From positions 1 through 33,123 of the forward strand of contig VEPA01000054.1 in the NCBI GenBank assembly GCA_012026675.1: a stretch of DNA of 33,123 nucleotides. The letters are read 5' to 3'. The notes under the pieces are model-generated. The model searched no databases. It saw only the letters and a program-made list of their open reading frames with translations, and was not told the origin of the DNA. The stretch's first letter is position 1, and every line of letters starts with the position of its first letter. Made by a program: the position numbers and the translations under genes. This stretch comes from Betaproteobacteria bacterium (GTDB taxonomy: Bacteria; Pseudomonadota; Gammaproteobacteria; Burkholderiales; Rhodocyclaceae). Below are positions 15,838-23,333 of this stretch, piece after piece.

Positions 15838-17751
15838 TCAGCCCTTCGCCTCCAAAGCCTCCCAGCGCAACAGGGCCGCATCGATCTCGGCATCGACCTT
15901 GGCCAACCTTGCCTGCACTTCACGCTGGGCTTCGGCCGGCTCCTGATAGAAGGCCGGATCGGCCAGCCGGCCTTGCAGCAAGCCCTGCTCGGCTTCCAGC
16001 GCGGCGATGCGATCGGGTAGCTGTTCGAGCTCACGCTGTTCCTTGAAACTCAGTTTCTTGCGCTCGGCGGGCTTCGTTTTTGCCGTGTCGCCGGCGCCGA
16101 CTCTTGAAGCCGGCTTGGCGTCGGGACCGCCCGTGGCATCGAAGCGCGCCGCGCCGCCGGCCGGCCGCTGGCGCAGCCAGGCGCTGTAGCCACCGACATA
16201 TTCCTTCCACTGCCCATCGCCTTCGCTGGCGATGGTCTGCGTCACCACGTTGTCGAGGAAGGCCCGGTCGTGGCTGACCAGGAACACCGTGCCGGAATAG
16301 TCCTGCAGCAGTGCTTCGAGCAGCTCCAGGGTTTCGATGTCGAGGTCATTGGTCGGCTCGTCCAGCACCAGCACATTGGCCGGCCGCGCGAACAGGCGCG
16401 CCAGCAAGAGCCGATTGCGCTCGCCGCCGGAAAGCGACTTGACCGGCGAACGCGCGCGCTGCGGGGCGAAGAGGAAATCCTCCAGATAGCCGATCACATG
16501 CTTTTTCGTGCCGCCGATCTCGACATAGTCCGAACCCGGACTGATGACTTCGCACAGCGGCGCCTCGGGGTCGAGCTGGGTGCGGAACTGGTCGAAGTAG
16601 GCGACTTCTATGCGGCTGCCCAGTTGCACCTTGCCGGAGTCGGGCTGCAGCTCGCCGAGGATCAGGCGCAGCAGCGTGGTCTTGCCCGTGCCGTTGGCGC
16701 CGATCAGGCCGACCTTGTCGCCGCGCTGGATGCGGCAGGAGAAGTTCTTCACCACAGTCTTGTCGCCAAAGCGTTTCGAGACATCTTCAAGTTCGGCCAC
16801 CAGCTTGCCGGAGGCGTCACCGCGCACCACTTTGAATTCCACCTTGCCCAACTGCTCGCGCCGTGCCGCGCGCGCCGCACGAAGTTGTTCGAGGCGCTGC
16901 ACGCGACCGACGCTGCGCGTGCGCCGCGCCTCCACACCCTTCCTGATCCAGATCTCCTCCTGTGCCAGCATCTTGTCGGCGCGGGCATTGGCCAGCGCTT
17001 CTTCGTTGAGCATGAACTCCTTGCGTTCCTGGTAGGCGGCGAAACTCCCCGGGAAGCTCACCAGCCGGCCCCGGTCGAGTTCGACGATGCGCGTCGCCAC
17101 GCTGTCGAGGAAGACCCGGTCGTGGGTGATTACCATGATGGCGCCGGCATAACCGCGCAGCAGATCCTCCAGCCAGAGGATGCCATCGACATCGAGGTGG
17201 TTGGTCGGCTCGTCGAGCAACAGCAATTCCGGCTCGGCCACCAGCGCCCGCGCCAGGGCGACGCGCTTCTTGCCGCCGCCGGAGAGCGCATCGACGCGCG
17301 CGTCACCGTCCAGCGCGAGGCGCGAAATGGCCTGTTCGACGCGCGAATTGAGCCGCCAGCCGTCGTTGGCCTCCAATTGCGACTGCAACTCATGCATGCG
17401 ATCCATGGTCGCCGTGTCGCCGGCGCCGACTTTGTGGGTTATCTCGTGGTACTCGGCGAGCACCCGCGCCACGTCGCCGAGGCCGGCCGCGACGGCTTCG
17501 AACACCGTGTCGTGAGTGGCGAACTCGGGCTCCTGCGGCACATAAGCGATGGAGAGGCCCGGTTCGCGCCAGACCTCGCCGTCGTCGAGCGAGCCGAGAC
17601 CCGCCAAGGCCTTCAGCAAGCTGGATTTGCCGCTGCCGTTGCGGCCGATGAGGCCGCCGCGCTCGCCGGCGTCGATCTGCATGGCAGCGTGGTCCAGCAG
17701 GGCAACATGCCCATAGGCCAGACAGGCACGATCGAGGGAAATGACAGGCAT
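15838..17751 (-). CDS. uup: ABC-F family ATPase, Uup-like
   Basis: A soluble 637-residue protein with two ABC ATPase domains and no membrane segment. Domain 1 has GRNGSGKSS, LSGGGKKRVALARAL and LLLLDEPTNHLD; domain 2 has GANGTGKTT, LSGGERNRLLLARL and VLVLDEPTNDLD. Between them is the basic interdomain linker (ARADKMLAQEEIWIRKGVEARRTRSVGRVQRLEQLR) typical of ABC-F proteins that act on the ribosome. A C-terminal coiled-coil extension (FKEQRELEQLPDRIAALEAEQ) is the DNA-binding type tail of Uup. Two copies of the dispersed 20-bp repeat are read in the same frame as VGAGDTA, at residues 108-114 in domain 1 and 551-557 in the linker before the tail. The second looks like an insertion in a flexible region. 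Confidence 0.93.
   Translation of the reverse strand: MPVISLDRACLAYGHVALLDHAAMQIDAGERGGLIGRNGSGKSSLLKALAGLGSLDDGEVWREPGLSIAYVPQEPEFATHDTVFEAVAAGLGDVARVLAEYHEITHKVGAGDTATMDRMHELQSQLEANDGWRLNSRVEQAISRLALDGDARVDALSGGGKKRVALARALVAEPELLLLDEPTNHLDVDGILWLEDLLRGYAGAIMVITHDRVFLDSVATRIVELDRGRLVSFPGSFAAYQERKEFMLNEEALANARADKMLAQEEIWIRKGVEARRTRSVGRVQRLEQLRAARAARREQLGKVEFKVVRGDASGKLVAELEDVSKRFGDKTVVKNFSCRIQRGDKVGLIGANGTGKTTLLRLILGELQPDSGKVQLGSRIEVAYFDQFRTQLDPEAPLCEVISPGSDYVEIGGTKKHVIGYLEDFLFAPQRARSPVKSLSGGERNRLLLARLFARPANVLVLDEPTNDLDIETLELLEALLQDYSGTVFLVSHDRAFLDNVVTQTIASEGDGQWKEYVGGYSAWLRQRPAGGAARFDATGGPDAKPASRVGAGDTAKTKPAERKKLSFKEQRELEQLPDRIAALEAEQGLLQGRLADPAFYQEPAEAQREVQARLAKVDAEIDAALLRWEALEAKG
16082..16101 (-). 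repeat. Dispersed 20-bp repeat, copy 2
   Basis: On the minus strand it reads GTCGGCGCCGGCGACACGGC, identical to copy 3. It encodes VGAGDTA at residues 551-557 of the Uup protein, in the low-complexity linker before the C-terminal coiled coil. Confidence 0.75.
17411..17430 (-). repeat. Dispersed 20-bp repeat, copy 3
   Basis: Identical over all 20 bases to copy 2, same strand and same reading frame, encoding VGAGDTA at residues 108-114 of the same Uup protein. The local protein context (THK before, TMDRM after) is a helical, length-variable part of the first ABC domain. Confidence 0.75.
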
Positions 17752-17822
17752 GGAAACGAGGCCGGGAAAGGCCGTTGAGGGGGTGCGCGATTATAGGCGA
17801 GAGGTTAGAATTCGCGCCTTGC

Positions 17823-17898
17823 GCCCTTGTAGCTCAGTGGATAGAGCGACCGCCTCCTAAGCGGTAGGTCTCAGGTTCGATTCCTGACTTGGGCGCCA
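17823..17898 (+). tRNA. tRNA-Arg (anticodon CCU)
   Basis: A 76-base tRNA with encoded CCA. D arm GCTC/GAGC (17832-17847), anticodon stem ACCGC/GCGGT with loop CTCCTAA giving anticodon CCT at 17856-17858, variable loop AGGTC, T arm TCAGG-TTCGATT-CCTGA, discriminator G. The acceptor stem pairs GCCCTTG with CTTGGGC and so has two adjacent U-U mismatches at positions 5:68 and 6:67. Confidence 0.93.
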
Positions 17899-17930
17899 AG
17901 GCCATGGATGGCGTATTATTCAGCGTCAAT

Positions 17931-18003
17931 ACCTGTCGAAACCATGGAAACGTGGTTGCCGGATTTTCCGGGTGAAGGCCCGAGGCTCCGGATCCGGACA
18001 GGT
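17931..18003 (+). ncRNA. Candidate structured leader RNA of the coiled-coil/cyclase operon
   Basis: Between the tRNA and the coiled-coil gene the sequence folds into a multi-branch structure. ACCTGTC (17931-17937) pairs with GACAGGT (17997-18003) over 7 bp. Inside are a 7-bp hairpin AACCATG-GAAA-CGTGGTT with a GAAA tetraloop (17940-17957), a 5-bp hairpin CCGGA-TTT-TCCGG (17959-17971) and a small hairpin around GCCCGAGGC (17978-17986). Two further TCCGG copies (17987-17991 and 17993-17997) allow alternative pairing with CCGGA. I do not recognise a known riboswitch. The gene that follows at 18030 has no clear ribosome binding site close to its ATG, consistent with regulated initiation. Confidence 0.4.
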
Positions 18004-18029
18004 TCAAGTGGGGACCCGCGGTTCACTGC

Positions 18030-18698
18030 ATGATGACTGCCGAAGTTTCGACCATCGAAGAAGAACTCGCCCTGGCCCAGGCCGATGCCCGTGACATGAA
18101 GCGTACGGTGATCGCCCTGCGTACCGAGCTCGAAGCGGCGCACGCTGAAATTCATGACTCCACGCTGCGCGCCACCCAGGCCAGCGCGGCCGAGATTTCA
18201 CAACTGAAAATCACCGTTGGCGCCCTGCGTGAAGAGCTCGAGCGCGCGCGCGTCGAACGCGAAAAAGCCATCCAGCAGGAACGTGTCGCCGCCAATCAGG
18301 AATCCCAGATGCTCAAGGCCACGGCCGCCGCCTTGCGTGAGGAACTGGAACGATCGCACGCCGAACGCGACCGCGCAGTGCAGCAGGAGCGCGTCGTCGG
18401 CCACAATGAAATGCAGCAGTTGAAGGCCACCTCGGCAGCCCTGCGCGAGGAACTGGAGCGCGCGCGGGCCGATACCGACAATGCCGTGCGCATGGCGCTG
18501 GTCACCGCGCAAGGCGAAATTGCGCAACTGCGAGAGACAGTCAGCGGCTTGCGTGAAAGCCTTGAACTGGCACAGATCGACACGACCAATTCGGTCAATC
18601 GCGAGCGCACCCTGTTCGCCGACGAGGGCGCCCAGCTGCGACAGACGATCCAGGCCCTGCGCGACCAGATCGAAGCCATGCAACGGACATTGACATGA
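18030..18698 (+). CDS. Coiled-coil protein of 36-residue repeats
   Basis: A 222-residue, almost purely helical protein with no membrane segment or signal. From residue 23 it consists of five full units of exactly 36 residues plus a partial sixth, each starting with a pattern like LKxTxxALREELERARAE (units at 23, 59, 95, 131, 167 and 203). I know of no family for it. The stop overlaps the start of the adenylate cyclase gene as ATGA, so both are made from one mRNA and translation is coupled, which suggests a scaffold, clustering or regulatory partner of the cyclase. ATG codons at 18030 and 18033 are both possible; neither has a good Shine-Dalgarno sequence. Confidence 0.85.
   Translation: MMTAEVSTIEEELALAQADARDMKRTVIALRTELEAAHAEIHDSTLRATQASAAEISQLKITVGALREELERARVEREKAIQQERVAANQESQMLKATAAALREELERSHAERDRAVQQERVVGHNEMQQLKATSAALREELERARADTDNAVRMALVTAQGEIAQLRETVSGLRESLELAQIDTTNSVNRERTLFADEGAQLRQTIQALRDQIEAMQRTLT
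18096..18695 (+). repeat. Tandem 108-base coding repeats
   Basis: Five complete 108-base units begin at 18096, 18204, 18312, 18420 and 18528, with a partial unit from 18636. Each encodes one 36-residue coiled-coil unit. The spacing is exact although the sequences have diverged. Confidence 0.8.
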
Positions 18699-21001
18699 AT
18701 GCCATCGACCCAACCGCCGAACCCGGCGGTACGAAGAAAAGAGTGCCGGAACGCGACCAGGAAAGTCGGCGTCGGCTGCGTCATCTCGAGCTGCTGCTTG
18801 AAGTGACGCGCCGCATGGCGGGCTACGGCACGCTCGACGAAGTGTTGCGGGCCCTGGTGGAAATGACCACCGCGGAACTGAATGCCGAGCGCGGCTCGCT
18901 GTTCCTCAACGACCCCGATACCAACGAGCTTTATTCGCGCGTCGCGCAGGGAAATATCCAGCGCGAAATACGCATCCTGAATACCAGCGGCATCGCCGGC
19001 TACGTCTACACTTCGGGCGAAGCGCTGATCATCCACGATGCCTATGCAGACGACCGCTTCAACCGTTCGATCGATGAGCAGACCGGCTTCACCACCCACG
19101 ACATCCTTTGCGTACCGATCAGGACGGTCAAAGGCGAGATCATCGGCGTGGCGCAGACGCTCAACAAGCGCAGCGGGAAGTTCACCAAGCAGGACCTGCA
19201 TCTGCTCGAAGCCATGACCAGCCAGGGCACCCTGGCCCTGCAAAGCGCGCAGTTCATCGAGCGCATGCAGGCCATCCGCCGCCAGGAGATGGAGTTCATC
19301 GACGTCGTCTCCGAGGTCACCGCCGACATCAAGCTCGGGTCCCTGCTGCAGAAGGTCATGGGCGAGGCGACGCGCCTGCTCAATGCCGAACGTTCCACGC
19401 TTTTCCTCAATGACGAAAAAACCAACGAGTTGTGGTCGGAGGTCGGCCAAGGCCTGGAATCGGTGCAGATCCGCCTGCCCAACCATCTCGGCATTGCCGG
19501 TGCCGTATTCACCTCGGGCAAGGCGATCAACATTCCCTACGCCTACGCCGATCTGCGCTTCAATCCGGCCTTCGACAAGAAGACCGGCTACTTCACGCGC
19601 TCCATTCTCTGCGTGCCCATCACCAACAAGCACGGCAAGGTGATCGGCGTCACCCAGGTGCTGAACAAGCGCGGCGGCCCCTTCACCGGCGATGACGAAT
19701 CGCGCCTGCGCGCCTTCACCGCGCAAATTTCGATCGCGCTCGAAAATGCCAAGCTGTTCGCCGACGTGCAGAACATGAAGAACTACAACGAGGCGATGCT
19801 GGAGTCGATGTCGAACGCGGTGATCACACTGGATGAGTCGGAGAAGATCGCCACCTGCAATGCCGCCGGCCTGCGCATCCTGCGCGTGACGCCGGCGCAG
19901 ATCCTGCAAAGGCCGGCGACGGAATTCTTCGCCGGCAGCAACGCCTGGGTCCAGGAAAAGCTCAAGCGCGTCGGCGAAACGCAGACCACGGAACTGGCGA
20001 TGGAAGCCGAACTCATCGTCGGCGAGGAAAAGCTATCGGTCAACCTGACCGCCCTGCCCCTGTTGTCGGCGGAGAAGAAGCGGCTCGGCTCGATGCTGAT
20101 GCTGGAGGACATCTCCAGCGAGAAGCGCATGCGCTCGACCATGTCGCGCCTGATGGACCCGGGCATCGCCGACCAGATGCTGGCCGGCGGCGTCGATGCG
20201 CTGGGCGGCAAGAATGTCGTGGCCACGGTTCTCTTCTCCGACATACGCGGCTTCACCACCATCACCGAAGCACTTGGCGCCCAAGGCACGGTGGCCCTGC
20301 TCAACGAATACTTCACGCTGATGGTCGATTGCATCCAGCGCGAGGAGGGCATGCTGGACAAGTTCATCGGCGACGCCATCATGGCCGCCTTCGGCATCCC
20401 CGTGGGCCACGACGATGACGCCGACCGCTCGGTGCGCACTTCGATCGCGATGATCCGCGAGTTGTGGAACTGGAACAAGCTGCGCGTTAATGAAGGCAAG
20501 CTGCCCGTCGATATCGGCATCGGCTTGAACACCGACAACGTCGTGTCCGGCACCATCGGCTCGAAGAAGCGCATGGACTACACGATCATCGGCGACGGGG
20601 TGAACCTCGCCGCGCGATTGGAGTCGGCCTGCAAGCAGTACGGCTCCCACATCCTGATCAGCGAGTTCACCTACAAGGCGCTCAAGGCGACCTACTACAG
20701 CCGCGAACTCGACCTGGTGGTGGTCAAGGGCAAGACCAAGCCGGTCGCCATTTATGAGATCCTTGACTATCACACGGACGAAAGCTACCCGCAGATGATC
20801 GACGCCTTGCGTCATTTCAAGTCGGGACTGGTGAAATACCGGCAGCAGAAGTGGAACGACGCGAAAGGAGAGTTCGGCGAAGTGCTGGCCCTGAATGAGC
20901 ACGACAAGGCAGCGAAAATGTATATCGAGCGCTGCGATCACTTCCTTGCCAACCCGCCCGGCGATGGCTGGAACGGCGTCTGGGTCATGGAATCCAAGTA
21001 A
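18695..21001 (+). CDS. GAF-GAF-PAS class III adenylate cyclase
   Basis: A 768-residue soluble signalling enzyme. GAF-A spans about 40-190, GAF-B about 205-355, a PAS domain about 365-480, a class III cyclase domain about 505-690 and a helical TPR-like tail to the end. The metal-binding Asp residues are D516 (FSDIRGF) and D560 (FIGDAIMA). K556 and D628 are the residue types that select ATP, and N637/R641 for the transition state are intact, so an active adenylate cyclase is predicted. GAF-B has a complete NKFDE motif (N324, K325, F330, D334, E335) as in cyclic-nucleotide-binding GAF domains; GAF-A has N157, K158, F163 and D167 but Leu instead of the final Glu. The layout resembles cyanobacterial CyaB1. 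Its start overlaps the coiled-coil gene by four bases. Confidence 0.93.
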   Translation: MNAIDPTAEPGGTKKRVPERDQESRRRLRHLELLLEVTRRMAGYGTLDEVLRALVEMTTAELNAERGSLFLNDPDTNELYSRVAQGNIQREIRILNTSGIAGYVYTSGEALIIHDAYADDRFNRSIDEQTGFTTHDILCVPIRTVKGEIIGVAQTLNKRSGKFTKQDLHLLEAMTSQGTLALQSAQFIERMQAIRRQEMEFIDVVSEVTADIKLGSLLQKVMGEATRLLNAERSTLFLNDEKTNELWSEVGQGLESVQIRLPNHLGIAGAVFTSGKAINIPYAYADLRFNPAFDKKTGYFTRSILCVPITNKHGKVIGVTQVLNKRGGPFTGDDESRLRAFTAQISIALENAKLFADVQNMKNYNEAMLESMSNAVITLDESEKIATCNAAGLRILRVTPAQILQRPATEFFAGSNAWVQEKLKRVGETQTTELAMEAELIVGEEKLSVNLTALPLLSAEKKRLGSMLMLEDISSEKRMRSTMSRLMDPGIADQMLAGGVDALGGKNVVATVLFSDIRGFTTITEALGAQGTVALLNEYFTLMVDCIQREEGMLDKFIGDAIMAAFGIPVGHDDDADRSVRTSIAMIRELWNWNKLRVNEGKLPVDIGIGLNTDNVVSGTIGSKKRMDYTIIGDGVNLAARLESACKQYGSHILISEFTYKALKATYYSRELDLVVVKGKTKPVAIYEILDYHTDESYPQMIDALRHFKSGLVKYRQQKWNDAKGEFGEVLALNEHDKAAKMYIERCDHFLANPPGDGWNGVWVMESK

Positions 21002-21050
21002 AGCCGAAGACCATTGCTATTAGATGGCTTGATTAAGCTATAGGCAGTCG

Positions 21051-21073
21051 GCTACCCGTTTTGCTACCCGTTT
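21051..21073. repeat. Short direct repeat in a gene-poor patch
   Basis: GCTACCCGTTT occurs twice with a 12-base period, 50 bases past the cyclase stop. Read on the minus strand, the stretch gives a K-R-V-A-K-R-V-A-D-like or Q-T-G-S-K-T-G-S-R-like tail before a stop, which reminds me of the C-terminal ends of mobile-element proteins. No larger gene can be rebuilt. Apart from this, the pseudogene and the hairpin listed next, I see nothing in 21002-21508. Confidence 0.3.
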
Positions 21074-21169
21074 GCTCTTGCGGTGCAACTGATTTGACTG
21101 CTGTTGCACCAGCATCAACTGGCAAACAACACGCCCCGCTCTCGCCGGCCCACCAGCGCCGACTATCAA

Positions 21170-21331
21170 TCACACCTCATGCTTCCTCGGCAATCTTCCA
21201 ACATCTGAGGGACAGGTCTCCGCGTCGAGCACGGTGACGGTATCGCCGTCAGAAACGCCGACCACCTTGCCGATGAATTCGGCATAGGCATAGAAGGACA
21301 GCAGGAATAGGACGGCGAAGAAAAATCGCAT
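21170..21331 (-). pseudogene. Truncated thermonuclease (SNase-like) gene
   Basis: A 53-codon frame encodes a signal peptide (MRFFFAVLFLLSFYAYA) directly followed by EFIGKVVGVSDGDTVTVLDA, the start of the staphylococcal-nuclease-like domain with its DGDT metal/active-site element. After DAE the sequence departs from the family (TCPSDVGRLPRKHEV) and stops, so nearly all of the nuclease, including the catalytic Arg and Glu, is missing. This looks like a gene cut by a deletion or insertion. It lies at the left edge of the low-GC accessory patch. Confidence 0.7.
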
Positions 21332-21375
21332 CGTGGAAGTGTAGCCCGCCTTCCTGCATTCCTATGACACCCATG

Positions 21376-21399
21376 GGCAGCAAAGCAGCGGTTGCTGCC
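21376..21399. other. Perfect 8-bp hairpin
   Basis: GGCAGCAA (21376-21383), loop AGCAGCGG and TTGCTGCC (21392-21399), between the nuclease remnant and the first lipoprotein gene. There is no T-run on either side. It could be a repeat remnant or an operator. Confidence 0.4.
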
Positions 21400-21508
21400 G
21401 TTGGCCTAGAAGGATTTTAGGGCGGCAATCAGCCAAACCCTGACATACTAGTTACACCTTTGAAAATCGCTTGAGGCCGCACTTTTTTCTATTGCAACGA
21501 CACCCGAT

Positions 21509-22195
21509 GTGAAGATTGCTTTTGGGAAAATCGTAACACGCGGCTGTAATGCTGCGCTGACAATCATCCTTACTATGCTTGCATTGTCGGGATGTAGTAT
21601 TTTTCCGCCATACCCAAGCAATTTCCCAGCACTAGAGCATGTCAGCACGAAACTAGAAGCCTGCCCACCGATTGCCGGGCGTTACTCAGATATCGGTGAA
21701 GCGGTGAGTGCTGACGGAAGCAGCGTTGGTTCAGTATCGCTCACTAAGCTACTCCACATGCGTGACAAGCTATTGGCAGTACCTGAAATTGTAGTGTCAA
21801 GTGATGCAGGAGCGCATGTCCAGATTGATTCATTTCGCGGATCTGAACGCATCGCGACTTGGCAGCAGGCGAAACTGACCAAGGAAGCATATCTAGCAAG
21901 TGGAGATAGTGCCGCTGGAAAAACATACCTTTGCCAAGATGGCTATGTTCGCCTTGGTCTGTCATATGGCACTCAAGGTGGAGGCGCAGGACCGCTTATT
22001 GTCTTAGGGGTTCGTAGCGATTTCTTATGGCTACGTAAAGCAAATGATGGGTCTTTGGTTGTTCTTCATACTGACTTGAGTGGCTATGTCATCATGTTGC
22101 TGTTCCCGGTGGGTACATTTGACAAAGTTTGGTACAGATTCCCCCCACTGGACTTACCTGAAACTTCTTCAGGAGCTGGAAACGCCACAAACTGA
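21509..22195 (+). CDS. Lipoprotein of unknown function, first of tandem pair
   Basis: A 228-residue protein with a basic N terminus, a hydrophobic stretch (ALTIILTMLALSGC) and a lipobox Cys at 29, so a lipid-anchored envelope protein. The mature part is unlike any family I know. It shares spaced features with the next gene: C-P-P-I-A-G-R-Y against C-K-D-I-E-G-G-Y, a Y-L-C/S-F-C position, then GGGAGPLIVLG against GGGVIRPVVWG, FLWLRKANDGSLV against NVWLGRGFDGSLI, and W-Y-R-F against W-A-R-F. The start is GTG at 21509 without a strong ribosome binding site. Base composition is much less GC-rich than the surrounding chromosome (28 of 60 in one sampled line), which suggests transfer. Confidence 0.75.
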   Translation: MKIAFGKIVTRGCNAALTIILTMLALSGCSIFPPYPSNFPALEHVSTKLEACPPIAGRYSDIGEAVSADGSSVGSVSLTKLLHMRDKLLAVPEIVVSSDAGAHVQIDSFRGSERIATWQQAKLTKEAYLASGDSAAGKTYLCQDGYVRLGLSYGTQGGGAGPLIVLGVRSDFLWLRKANDGSLVVLHTDLSGYVIMLLFPVGTFDKVWYRFPPLDLPETSSGAGNATN

Positions 22196-22196
22196 T

Positions 22197-22838
22197 ATGT
22201 CGAAGATATTTCTGCGGATGCTTTTCGCTGTACTTACTCCACTCAGCATCGGCGGATGTGCCAGCATGCAGGCTCCCACTGGAAGTGAAATAAGCTATCC
22301 GAATAGTTGGCCAGAACTTGAAGGACTTGGGGCTGAGTGCAAGGATATTGAAGGTGGCTATGAGGGTGATGGAGTATTTATTGATGCCGATGGTGTGCAA
22401 AACCAACTGTCAATAATTGACCTCTTCTCCTTGCGCAAAAACAACAGAGTAGGGGTTGTTCATCTTGCCGTAACTACATCTAGAAAAGACCCGAATGAAG
22501 ACACCATCGGCTCCTTGCAGGTAATTGCTGATGGGGACAAGGACAATGCACGACGCTACGACAGCTTTTGTATTCGTAATATTCTTTTCTTTGTAGCGTC
22601 CGCGGGTGGCGGAGTAATTAGGCCCGTTGTCTGGGGGAACCAGCAAAATGTATGGCTCGGTCGTGGATTTGATGGCTCTTTGATTGCAAAGATTGGCAAA
22701 TACACAGCGGGTGCTGTTGGTTTTGTGCCGTTCTATTCGGAGATGGTTGGTTGGGCTCGGTTCTTCAAGAAACCGTGCGATAGTACATCTGGCTGCTTTG
22801 AGGCGACTCCTGCCAGCAGGCAGCCCCAAGCGAAATGA
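22197..22838 (+). CDS. Lipoprotein of unknown function, paralogue of preceding gene
   Basis: A 213-residue protein starting MSKIFLRMLFAVLTPLSIGGC with lipobox Cys at 21. The ATG comes one base after the stop of the previous gene, so the two form an operon. The mature part carries the same pattern as its neighbour (Cys, I-x-G-x-Y, a second Cys near the middle, GGG-x4-P-x-V-x-G, x-W-L-x-DGSL, W-A-R-F), showing an old tandem duplication. A Cys pair near the C terminus (PCDSTSGC) is unique to this copy. The function is unknown; both are expected on the periplasmic face of a membrane. GC content is low as in the first copy. Confidence 0.78.
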   Translation: MSKIFLRMLFAVLTPLSIGGCASMQAPTGSEISYPNSWPELEGLGAECKDIEGGYEGDGVFIDADGVQNQLSIIDLFSLRKNNRVGVVHLAVTTSRKDPNEDTIGSLQVIADGDKDNARRYDSFCIRNILFFVASAGGGVIRPVVWGNQQNVWLGRGFDGSLIAKIGKYTAGAVGFVPFYSEMVGWARFFKKPCDSTSGCFEATPASRQPQAK

Positions 22839-23261
22839 CCGTAACCAGTCTGTAGCACCCATTCGGCTTTACCTGGACCGACGATCGGGCCCAATGTCGG
22901 CAATACACCATGGTGAATTTCGGCTATGCAGCGGGAGCGGTCGATTGGATTTAATGATCCGAGCATACAGTCCGTGCAACGCCATTGGCAGAAGGCGGCA
23001 TCCAGAAGGGGCACTCCTTTACCCATCTCGGTCGCTCGATCATCTTCACTCGAAAACCGATGGCCGAAACCAAGGCAATGCTTGGGATGGTATTCGACAG
23101 ACCTTGCTGCAAATTCCGACGAACCGGCCCGGAATCGGCAAAAGACGGCTTCACCCGGCGCCAACCATACTCCCTGAAGCCCGAATGGATTACCTATCGC
23201 TTTTCCCGCGAGCGCACGGCGTCACCGCATGAGTTCCCGTAGTTGCGTGCCGCCCGGGCCC
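22839..23261. other. Region without a convincing gene
   Basis: Several frames of 60-180 codons are open here on both strands, including one on the minus strand from 23164 that runs into the lipoprotein gene, but none resembles a protein I know. None has a good start signal and they contradict one another. It may hold decayed sequence of the accessory patch. Confidence 0.5.
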
Positions 23262-23275
23262 TTGACGTGGATCAA
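23262..23275. promoter_or_regulatory. FNR/Anr-type box upstream of the metacaspase gene
   Basis: TTGACGTGGATCAA matches the FNR/Anr/Dnr consensus TTGAT-N4-ATCAA with one substitution. An AT-rich -10-like ATTATC lies at 23301-23306, which would place the box centre near -42 of a start site around 23311, the position of class II FNR activation. The gene start at 23334 follows. Confidence 0.55.
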
Positions 23276-23333
23276 CACCGCCCGCCCGGATGGCAGGAAA
23301 ATTATCGCAACTTCTTGTGAGCGAACGAGAGAG

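Noticed and set aside
16270-17778. A 502-codon plus-strand frame opposite uup
   Set aside because: Shadow of a highly conserved ABC-F gene; it has no family resemblance and no start signal.
18296-19909. A 537-codon minus-strand frame across the coiled-coil and cyclase genes
   Set aside because: It spans two certain genes on the other strand and has no recognisable domains.
22733-23164. A 143-codon minus-strand frame downstream of the second lipoprotein
   Set aside because: It overlaps the supported lipoprotein gene, lacks a ribosome binding site and resembles nothing known; competing frames of similar length exist in the same stretch.
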